NCBI GenBank assembly: GCA_034190875.2
Contig: CM067344.1
Coordinates: 20,695,468 to 20,759,467, forward strand
Origin: Urechis unicinctus
Taxonomy: Eukaryota; Annelida; Polychaeta; Xenopneusta; Urechidae
Reading direction: 5' to 3'
DNA length: 64,000 nt
Shown here: one piece after another, positions 53,501-64,000 of the stretch
How positions within the stretch are numbered: position 1 is the stretch's first letter
How the letters are laid out: each line of letters begins with the position of its first letter
Position numbers and translations under genes: made by a program
The notes under the pieces: model-generated
Told to the model about the DNA's origin: nothing
What the model saw: only the letters and a program-made list of their open reading frames with translations
The model's database searches: none

Positions 53501-56500
53501 ACTGTTGTGTAACCATTTGCTGCAATGCAGTCTTTATGCATCTTCTATGCGGTACCCAGAATGCGACAATAGACACGCGATCAATCTTCGTGGCTTTAAT
53601 TCATTTTGGTAACTATTGTGGCACCTTTGTATCCTATTTATTTATCAAATTATTTGGTTGCGTATTTCCGAAAAAGTTGCACTGTCTTCATTCATGATGT
53701 AATTTATTGTCTCTGCTGTGTGTGCACAAGGCCGAGTAATTTGCCTGCAAATGTTCGTGTGCAATCTATAGAATTTAACGTGGTAGATAATGATTAAAAG
53801 CTCGGCAGAGAAATACACGATGATCACAAGTATGTTCATGGTGTGGGGAATTGTAAATCACAATGAGCACATTTCTGCTATCTTACAATCAAGCAAGGAC
53901 TGCAATGAATTCTAACTTTAACTCTTTACATTTTCTTGTCAAAGGCTCAGCGCTGTAGGGCTCCTTACGAAGCTCTTTTATATGAGAAATTTATCGCTGC
54001 CCATGAATGGTTACATATTTGTTAGATGCAGAAAAGACCGAAAAACTTGGCAATGACTTTGTTCATGCACCAAGCACATAATTCACACGAGATTTGTTTC
54101 TAAAAAATAATGGTTACGGTTGAATGATTTCATGTAGACAACTGACTAACAACGGACAAGTGGGTCATTATGGGGTGTAATTGCGAGTGTAGGGTACTGC
54201 AGATGCAATTGAGTATGTTACCAGACAAATGACCTGATTAGTTATGTTCTGAAATTGGACAGGAAGTCGTTTTACTGCTTAAAGCCGTGCAAATGAAAAA
54301 ATCACAGACATTTTTCACTGCTATATGGGCATCAGGACTACACCTTCTTGGGACTTATTAAGTACACATACTACATCATAAGGTAAAGTGAGTCTAGCAA
54401 CCCTAGATTTTCATATCATAAAACATCTTAGCAGGAACTACCTTGTTTTTAATAAGTATACAATTATGGCATTGATAATGTTACATCCGATTATGATATT
54501 GATTTTAACATAAATTTATGCTTGCCCACAAAGTAAGGCATCGCAACACCCGTATCATAAAGTCGGGTGTTGGGTGGCCAAGATAAGATGCGAAATAACG
54601 AAAATCAGGAAGCTAAAGAGAATGTAGTTTAGTAGTGAAGGAAAACAAAGTTCACGAAAAGATGAGCCGTATGCTGTATATGACCTGTTGGGTGTTCTTG
54701 AGATATAGACGCAATAAAATAAGACATAACTTTATGTTATAATCGGTGCTGACGTTCAGTATGACAGTATAAAGCTTACCACCTGGGCACCAGTCGTTGG
54801 AGGTGTTCTACTCAACTACAGTAGAAATTGAATAGAAATGTCGCACATTATTGTCTTGGCAGCTTTCACAGTTAACGCGTTTATAATGATAGTCACGATC
54901 TCAGAAAGAAGTACAGCCAACCAGACAGCTGCCGTCCGTGTTCTCATTATGCTGCAATTGTCCAATAATAGATGACGAGAAATGGATACACCAACCTTCA
55001 TGTTATTAAACGTGAAACTCAGCCAAACCTAATTCTCCTTGCAAAAAAACTTCCTACATAGTATTTTCCGCAGCATTATCGATTTTAGGAAATACAGTTT
55101 GTCCATGTCAACTCTGGCTGATTTGCAAAACGAATCCACCGGGCTTCTGGCTCTTAATAAATATTGTGGGAATTGTTACCCCGAATCTGTAGCCCAGTTC
55201 GACTAACATGCGACAATTCAGTAAGATTATTCGTGTTGATCATTAGAACGACAATGCATAAAGATACATGTTACTGATATCGAGGTTTGAATAATCTTGA
55301 AAAGACGTATTATTTTCCTTCGATTCTCCCTCCAGAAGCATGCTCAATACAACATTATTTTACGCTACATGTGTTATATACGTGTATCAAAATTACAATT
55401 TGTAATGTAAGATTTAACTTTTCGATCGGCTCGGTATTATAATTTGCTGCAACTTTATAGCGGATAGGTTATTGACAGTCAATAATTCTCCGTAGAAAAT
55501 TTAGTTTTGTATGAGATTTACGCTCTCGGGAAGCTAATGCTATCCGGACTATGGGGAACCATTTGTTATGAGGCAGTAATTGATAGCAGTAATAACAGGC
55601 CATGGGTTGCTTTGAGCTGGTGAGTTAGTATCAACTCCTTCTGGATACACTTCAAGTACATATAACGCTCGCGTTACATGCTTTCATCTCCCTGTTATTA
55701 TGCCTCTGATGCTCGAAGTGCCGCATAAAATGCAGTAGAAACGCTGACGCAGGCTAATCATTTCCATATATATATCACTCTTATGAGACAAGTAAAAACA
55801 TCTGACGCTTAGTACGGCAATACACACGCAGCCGACAGGACGACAGGAAGTGAAGTTTTATTATTTAGCCAGTGATAAAGGGGCTTGATATAGTTTCCTA
55901 TAACTATAACATTATATGGGGCTCGATCCAATGGTATTAATCAGTAGGGTCTATAAGATTTTTGCCTCGAATGCTTGTTAAGACGTGAGTGATGACTGAG
56001 CATTTATTCATGAATAAAACATCCACATCCCTCCTGCCACCAAATTATACACTTCACAATGATTTTGGTTTCCCGATCTCTCAAGACTAAAAGCTTTGTA
56101 AAGAAGTTGGCAACGTATATGCTCATATGTCCCTATCATGATATGATTATAATAATTTGCTTACAATAATCCATTCCATGTGGACGATTTTGACCTTGAT
56201 TAGTGGGAACTTAGAATTGATACTATAGTAACATATCGACTTCGCTGACACACCACAAGAAATGGAGTTCATTCCGCTTTAATTGTTATCTGTGGTATTT
56301 TTGCTGCATCGTGTAGCATCAAATACAACGCGGACTTCTGTCGGTGGTTACTCAGGCCATGACATCGTATACTTAAGAAATGCAAACAGTATTTGAATTC
56401 ATAGCTGCTATAAGTGCGATATGAACCGCCCCGGGTGATGTTTATGTTCCTTTGATAGTATTGCCTATAAGTGTTTCTTTACCATATGGTGAAAAGTTAT

Positions 56501-57163
56501 GCAGGTTATCATGTTACTCATCAGTAACTGCAACACAAACGTGGTGGTGACTTTATATTCCGTTCATTGTGACTTCTGTTGTGCATTACGCTCAAGGATG
56601 CCACACAGCAAATTACGTTATCGACAGATTTAGGCGGAATAATGCGCATTAGTTTCCACCACATAGAAGACATGAGTTTATACCACAGGTAATCCAAGCG
56701 CTTTATGAATACATAGCCATTTTATATGCATTCGTGAAACCGATTCCATTGTTCAAGACACCAGCAAACACTTTTGCAATTCATATGTATAATTTACCAT
56801 ATATTACCCCTCTAAAAACTACGTCCGTCTCCGTAATCACCTCATATCACCCATTATTATCTTTGCATCATCGGCGTCTACTGTATATTTTTAAGGTGGA
56901 CGGTGCTTTCAGGGTTTCTAATGCAAATGACAGTCCGACTTTAATAGAATACCATTTGGCTTCCCACAGACTCGTAAAGGGATCATGTTAGAAGAAGCGT
57001 ATGGGCACCACAAGATGGGGAATAATAAATAAATACTACATTAATGAAGGTAACATTAAAATGTGTAAAAAATGCTCTTTGTGTTACAATGGCATTAACC
57101 ACTATATTGATGGCCAACGGAAACAATCCGATTCTAAAAAACTGCATTGTATACGAGGTCACT
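47524..57163 (+). repeat. Large tandem duplication, unit 2 (~9.6 kb)
   Basis: This is the second unit. It ends at 'cgaggtcact', after which (57164 onward) sequence is unique. Most of it is near identical to unit 1, but some patches differ by several percent, for example 49615-49830 against 38400-38610. It carries one version of the inner repeat rather than two. I recognise no gene. Confidence 0.95.
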
Positions 57164-58380
57164 GCAAGGTGTAGACTCTGAAGTAGATATCCATTCACTC
57201 TTATCGAGTATTCCAGGGCACAAACCTCAAATACGACGACAAGCTTACCCGTTGCACGTTAGTGTATAAAATTTAATTTGATCGAAGCGTACAAGGACAC
57301 ACAAAACCCCATTTGTATGGCCAATAGGGTTTAATTTGAGCAATTCTCCATCATCAACTAGATCATGGTCGGTCAATGTTTACAACAGTTTGCCTACCCA
57401 ATGACGTTACAGAGAGGGTAAAACGAATTCTTGATTATCTTACCTACACTAATGTCTTATCTTTACCGACCATCATCAATATGAATGATGCCGATAGTAT
57501 AATAACGATTATCTTGGGAATCAACTCGTTATTGCAAAATATGAATATAGTCTTCATTGTCAATGTAACTGGAAATACTGTGCTTTTTTTCCTTACTAAC
57601 ATCCTCAGCAGCAAAGTTATTGCTGTTATTTTCGCGAAGATCTCGTCCAAACATATGAATATGATGTCATGTTACAGTCTATTTATCTGTGTACATGTAT
57701 ATTTAAGTACTCGTACATAGATGTCGGTATGCCGGTTGGCAATAGTCCCAGAGGTCGATGCGATTCCGAAGTAGAGGCTACACGGTCAAGGATTCTCTCT
57801 CGTTTACGTAATATATTCAATTAAAGTCAATTGATAAATATTTTATAATGCAATGAACAGTTAAAAAGTCAAATCGTCAACGCTTAAAAACGTTATGTTA
57901 AGGCGGCTGTTTAGATCTATAGTTAGTATGTTACAATCCTCCATGAACATATGATTACAATAACATCCAATGAATTGCTAACTCTATATATCATTTTATT
58001 GTTCTCGAACACATATCATGCATAATTCACTTATGCACATCATTTATGGAAAGGTTGAAGCTGAGTGAGCATTAGCTATTTAGGGGAACAGCTTAAACAT
58101 TACAAGCACCCTCTTTAATCTCCGTCGCAGTATGAACTCGTTGTAGAAAGTAACGCATGCGCCAGTATTTCATTTTTATCATTTACGTGTCAAACGCAAG
58201 CCATGGGCAAGAGTCGCTTTGTTATTTGACCATTCGTCAATGCTCATGCCTCCTGCTGATTAATCTAGGCCTCAACGTATGACCTTTACGCAAGACGGGT
58301 TTTTGGCATGATTAAGCTATACAAATTAACTGTGAGTGGCTAGAATTAATGCTTTCCCCATCCTCAGCGTTTTAAGTTCT
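57164..58380. other. No gene recognised
   Basis: The frame at 57376-57720 (114 codons, hydrophobic) has no domain and starts in AT-rich sequence without clear context. I leave it uncalled. Confidence 0.4.
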
Positions 58381-58658
58381 ATATAGGCTATTAAGGTATT
58401 TGTGGGCATCGAATATTATTGCTGACACGGCACAATCCATGCACATCATTCGGCATCCAAATGCAAAGCGGATATGTCTGCGGCTAGTTACATGAGATCC
58501 TCTGGTCCAAGTCGCAAATCTGAAATATCGTTCACATGTTTTCGTAAGGATTAATGCACTGTACCTCAGGAAACCACATGGTAAGTAGAGAGCAAATAGT
58601 GAGACAAACCAACTAATATAGGCTATTAAGGTATTTGTGGGCATCGTATATTATTGCT
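58381..58658 (+). repeat. 43-bp direct repeat, 235 bp apart
   Basis: 'atataggctattaaggtat' with the following ~24 bases occurs at 58381-58423 and again at 58616-58658, with one mismatch. The 192 bases between are not obviously repeated elsewhere. The repeat is too long for a usual target duplication and too short for terminal repeats of a large element. Confidence 0.9.
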
Positions 58659-61600
58659 CGGTTTACGGCGATGTTCACAGATGCTATGTCTAGATAAAGA
58701 ACTATCGCGGAGCACGATCTGGTCGGGTTCAGGTAGCCAAACTATCTATTTTTGTGCCACAACCTTAACCGGTAAAGGAAATGAGCTGAGGTTACTTTAC
58801 AGCAATGTGGTCGCTCAGTTGCTGATCTAATCTTGTGAGGCTGCACACAGTTAAGGAGCTAATCGAAGGTATCATATTTTAACACCTATAAGGTACGATA
58901 ATAAGCACAGGTGGTAATTAATAAAAGAAAGGAAGTTAACATATCCAACATCAAATATTTAGATTTATTGGTATATACACATGGTGGTGGCAGATGGGGC
59001 GCGAACATCATCTGCGTGCAACAGACACCATTGTTTAATGAACCATCGTCCGCCAATGAGTCATGATGAAGGCAACATGTTTCCCACTATGATGCCAGGA
59101 TATTATAATAATTGTTACCAGAATGAGAGTTGTTTCTTGTATATTTAATGCTAGTGTTTTGCACTGCATTATTTAACTTGGTTCTGTCCAAATCAGTATA
59201 ATGATCTATAGACACACTTGATTGGAACTGTTACCTTCAATATGATCGTAATTGATTTGATTTAGAATATGAGACCAGTTTTGCACAAACCAATCCCGTG
59301 AACTACAGACTCTATACACCTTGGCAACACCAATTGATAGGACGGAACTAAAAAGAAATAATTTTCCCGTCGATTTGTGACCTCATTGGACTTTCAGCCA
59401 GTTAAATGAACTCTTTCAAAATCCAACTCGATATATATTGTAAGGACAAAGGTTTTTTGTTATACTGACAAGCCGACAGCATTGCAATGCTAAATAAATA
59501 GAGCAGTCAGTTGTTGTTAACAATTGCCATGGCACTTATTGGCGAAACATACTTTTCGCCATTTTTCGATTTTGATTTTTATCACGTGCTACTACAATAT
59601 CTGCCAGTCGGCATGCTTAATTGCATTCCAGTTTTTCCGACCCTGATCCAGCGAACATCGATCCTCATATGATCCGAACGATGCCGGGTCTTATTGACAA
59701 CTCATGCACTTATTGTTGCCGTTACTTCATTCCATCACCTTTATAATGACAACAAATTATATGTCGAAGAAGTAATTAACCATTTCTAGGAATCTGCCAG
59801 AACTAAAACCAGAAAGCGAAGTAACATATCTCTATACCGCGTAGACACAGTAAGAGAGACAAAGGATATAAAAGGGCGCTTTGTAATTCCAATTTGTGTT
59901 CAGGATGATATAGTCGCAAGGCAAATGGATTAGCGAGCAGATGGATTATACGCTATTACCAAACCGGCCATCCGGAATGGCTCATTCATCAACGACTCTA
60001 ACTATGATCATTGTTGGTGGTTGCAACTGATGTTGCGCTTCGTCAATTTCTTTCATAAGTGCCTGAACAGCCCCAATGTTTTAGTATCATATGTAAGTAG
60101 ATGTTGTTTCCATAGCAGAACAATTGTAAGCGATAATGTTCGAACAGTAATGCATGCCCTGAACATCAATAATTGTTATTTATTACAGCATAGTGAATGT
60201 ACTTAGGACTCCATCTATACGATCAAGCCACCAGGTAATTCTGAATATGAGAATATTGCCATGCTCATAAAATAGCTTATTTCTATTAGAGATGGGGATT
60301 CATTATCAGTGCTTACCCGACATAATGCTGAAGCTCTGTTAAAGGAATTGTGTTTATCGTAACTGATTTATTTGTTTATTCGTTCTCGTGTGTTTTTTTG
60401 GCTGTTGTATCAAATAATAATGTTCCTGTACACCTGCTGTGCGAAAATAAAGATAATAATTATTATTATTTCTTTGATATCTTCTCATTTAGATTGTTTA
60501 TTACATGCCGCACTTCATGGTTATATATGGAGTGAGTGTACCATGGGTATTACATAGAACCAAACAAATTAACATATTGGTAATTGACGACTCCTGTTGG
60601 TCTACATTTGTGCTGATATCGACCATTCATTACCATCCTACACAATATCAGTGGATTCTGCGGCGATTACGTGCATTGCAATAAATCACTCCTAACGCAA
60701 GCAGTGACCTAACAAAGATATCTTATGCTAACTTTGAGCAAATGTAATGGCATTAATTGCACCTTGGCTTGAAACAACCTGTTGAATATTTGGTGCTTAC
60801 ATATCCCTTGTATTGTTTAAAGTATAAGGGACATTTTAACTGCAAATTGCATCTGTGTACATATTGGCAGTATATTTCACAGTATATTTGAGTACTTTGT
60901 ATTAATATATAGCTAATAGCATATTTGCATTGTAAGTTATATCAGATAATAAACAGTAATATCAACTCAATAAAACCGGTGAATAATTCATTTCTCAATT
61001 TAGCGTTTGCATCAAGCTAACATTACCAACTCATTTCTCATATTTTCTGATGCATGATGGAATACAGTTTGTTGCAATCATCTCAACGTATTGACGCATA
61101 GCATAACGGTGTTGAAAGCAGGGAACCCATTCCTTAAGTTCACCATTAGCAAGTTAATTCCCAAACCTGCCAACACTGTCATCTTCATCATTACAGTCTA
61201 TCACACAATGCAATTCAGCGTTATAAAACATTAAGCGACGGCACGGAATGTACTGCACCGGTTGATACTCTATGAAAACACAGATCAGTATGGATTCCCT
61301 ATCTACTCAGCTCCCTCCTATTACAAAGTTATCAAACTAATTCCAATTTTAAATCCATTCCAATTACAGCATATGATCATTTAATCGCAGCTGCTCTTTC
61401 GAGGAAAACCCTCATTAAGCAAGCTGCAACATTGATATTACTTTAATTAAACCTCTGCTAGGCCTGCAGTATGTACAATGTCTAATAGTGGAATTGCTCG
61501 TGTAATTGACCTTGAAAGCTTTCACTTCGGTGGATGCAGTCTGCGCATTACATCGAGGTCTTTCGACGCGTCCTCCCTGTATGAAGCAACGTCAGCCTTT

Positions 61601-63515
61601 CCCAACCGACATTGTCAACCATATAGCGGGCTCTATTACGCTTGCATCAAGCTATCATTACCAAAACATTCTATCTTCGTCTACTAGATCTATTCGAGTA
61701 CCTCTGTATGCCCAAATGCACTTATCCGACAACGGGTGTATATGATTAATGAAAGCTAGATTTAACCGGCATCGTGCCCATGCACGACCTGCGTCAATGT
61801 GCTTATGGGTATTTACACTGCCACAATACACAACGAAGGATCAGTCTAGCATTTGTTATCGGTTATTGGATTCTTCTGTCATGTGACTCATAGCTACATT
61901 AAATACAAATGACAAATACAATAGCAAAACATGGACAGGTAACATTGGACGATATGAGCAGCCTGTGGTAGTACTCCAACATCATACAGCACTCTATACT
62001 TTCCGAAAGAGAATGATAAAGAATGCATATTTCATATGGGTCACTTCCTCAAAACCTCTCACAGAAAGGGTTCTATATTCACCGTAGTGCTTGATATACT
62101 TGTCCTTATGTCAGTTTGACGGATTCACAACAAAACAAACTCAAGCCAAAGATTATTCTTCTTTTGCCGGTTGTGTGAATGCCAAACAATGCTTACGTAA
62201 ATTAATGTTATATACACAAAACATGTAGCTGTTCAGTTGATATACCCTTTGCTACTGTGACTACTTGGTTGAGACAACGCCATAAAACGGCTATACATAT
62301 CTTCATTACCCTTAACCATTCATTAATTACCCTCTATCTTTACAATATACTACGGTCCTTCAATGATACTCATGTAGTGGCCAACCATTATTGACGATCA
62401 TTGTGGCAGGCCTTAATACGCGACACAGTTTATGTGATAAGTATAATCGTCAAATAAGTTAATTGCTAGTGTCAATGCCTAACGCATTTAACTTTGTCAA
62501 CATCCTTAAAACCAGTACACCGAAACTGCACGCATTGTGGGATCTGTATCAAAATGTTTCGCAATCATTTATAATAACAATTGAATAATACGGTCGTGAA
62601 TGTGATAACAGTCGAATGAATAGTTCAATCTATTTCAAGCCAGATAAGAGAGGCATATATATCGACACGCTAATTATTTTAAGGTGCTGAATATTTTGGT
62701 TATTAATCCATGATGAGCACATGGAACATGTCAGCGGTGTTCTTGGTGGGGATTTCACTCGGATGGTTACTGCAAATAATGCGTTTTGCAGATGCCATTT
62801 CCCCCTGCTCAAACACGGACGGCTCTTTCAGTGTCTTTGTCATCAATACTCAGCAGTTTCATCACCACCAGTAGACAATACATAGCAAGAACACCCCATG
62901 TATATATAGGAAGAGCAAACTGCATAGAAACCCTGCTCTTGTGTAATTTCAATTACCCTGCAACACCAGCTTACATAGCATGCCAGGTTATTTATGTAGA
63001 GGAGAAAATTGCTAAGGCACTAAGGTGAGTGACATCAATCTAGAAAAAGACATGGACAGAAACAGGAAAACAGCAGCTAGAGAATCAAAGTTTTTCTCAT
63101 CACGCCCATCTCCCATCCAGTTGCTATGGACCTTGCACGCATCATTATGCAATCAAAGTCGCCGCAGAAACGCGACTAAAACACACGTAAAACGTCCGTG
63201 CTATCAGTGTCGACTTTGATTGATTCGACGAGGCGATTAGATAACGCCGGTTGTCTTGTGATATTTTCTTTCCGTCTCTATGCTTCGCCCGACAATTATC
63301 GTCAAATAAAGCAATTGACCGCAACCCAAAACGCCACAAAAGCTAGAAAATCTCTCATGCTGAAATACAAATTAGCATGATCTGTTCTATTCGGTGGTTG
63401 GTCACATTATGACACGAGCCATCCTGCAAGTATCATATAATAAACCAGTGTCCTCCCCCATTGTGAACCTTACAACGTTTAGAGCGTGTGCGATGTTATA
63501 GCCAGACAATTATGA
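58659..63515. other. Gene-poor stretch, nothing named
   Basis: No domain-bearing frame, RNA gene, microsatellite of note or matched repeat was found over ~4.9 kb. The frames at 61478-61687 and 61506-61745 overlap in different registers with no domain. Confidence 0.4.
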
Positions 63516-64000
63516 TGAAAGCAAACTTCACGAACTGTAATCTACATCGAAGTTGGGTTGAACTTTGTAAAACTGTGCAGCTGTCAACTATCTAAATGTT
63601 AAGAAATGCTTGGGAACATCTGATTAGGCGACATCATCTTGCCACAATTGATAACTCACCCGTTCGTTTGCAAAACACGTCTTGTTGCATAATGTTCAGA
63701 AAGCTTAGTGATGCCAATATAATGCAGTACAACACTGTTGAGCTTAATTAAGGCTCTCTTCATGGGAGCTAATGGAATTGTGTTCATCTGCATTTCCAAT
63801 TTAGGTAACACAGTTAAAATGAAACATGTATGCATATAGCAAACAGGTCGTTGGCAATACGGTGCACTGAGAGATATTTGAAGCAGGATTCTAATAAACA
63901 AGTTGCTGTCGGCAGTGGTATAAATTACGTTGCCGATACTTTATTCTGTTCCGAATCAGAATGTTAGGAACATATGCCCTATCAATGTGACGAATTATTC
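63516..64000 (+). repeat. Repeat R2, copy B (cut by window end)
   Basis: This aligns with 4516-5035 in direct orientation at about 90% identity. The alignment is still running at the last base, so the repeat continues beyond the window. Confidence 0.85.

Noticed and set aside
53155-53697. 180-codon frame, the longest in the window
   Set aside because: It starts at a non-ATG codon, is shared by the duplicated copies only as DNA, is cut by indels in the other copies and shows no domain. Its second half is the invariant core reported as a finding.
57376-57720. 114-codon hydrophobic frame as a membrane protein
   Set aside because: Hydrophobic stretches are expected from AT-rich codons. No family pattern, splice signal or promoter supports it.

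Overview
This is a 64 kb stretch of AT-rich eukaryotic nuclear DNA with almost no genes. It has long TA microsatellites, GT-AG introns, a THAP zinc-finger exon and a P2RX7_C ('ballast') exon. Those two domains point to an animal, most likely an invertebrate, but the sequence does not settle the species. No tRNA, rRNA or CRISPR array was seen. Nearly all long reading frames are short, lack a believable start, or lie in repeats that decay without regard to frame.

The only recognisable protein-coding island is 29.9-32.95 kb. Two spliced genes point at each other there. On the minus strand (32532 to 31133) a four-exon model joins a complete THAP DNA-binding domain to the C-terminal tail of a THAP/transposase-like family. 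All three introns are GT-AG and every phase fits, but the catalytic middle of the usual protein is missing and there is one in-frame TGA. On the plus strand (30251 to 30955) lie two exons of a stand-alone P2RX7_C-domain protein, with one in-frame TAG and an imperfect splice donor. The outer flanks share short sequences in inverted order (TTAAAGGTCA, CCGCTCGG, GTGACGTCATTC), and both promoters carry CRE and YY1-like sites. The island also appears to interrupt a repeat whose uninterrupted relative is at the start of the window. I read it as a decayed, possibly undescribed two-gene DNA transposon, or a host gene pair derived from one.

The rest is repeats of several ages. A ~2.1 kb repeat occurs at 156-2176 and 27169-29340. 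A ~0.5 kb repeat opens at 4516 and returns at the right edge (63516-64000). Older families link 9.9-10.8, 15.9-16.4 and 19.8-20.0 kb, 3.4-3.8 with 37.3-37.7 kb, and 13.7 with 36.6 kb. The right half is dominated by a young head-to-tail duplication, 36237-47526 and 47524-57163 (unit ~9.6 kb, three shared bases at the junction). Its first copy carries a nested 1.6 kb tandem duplication (41236-42844 / 42845-44424). Because the copies are so alike, an assembly artefact (two haplotypes placed in tandem) is a live alternative. 57.2-63.5 kb holds little I can name.
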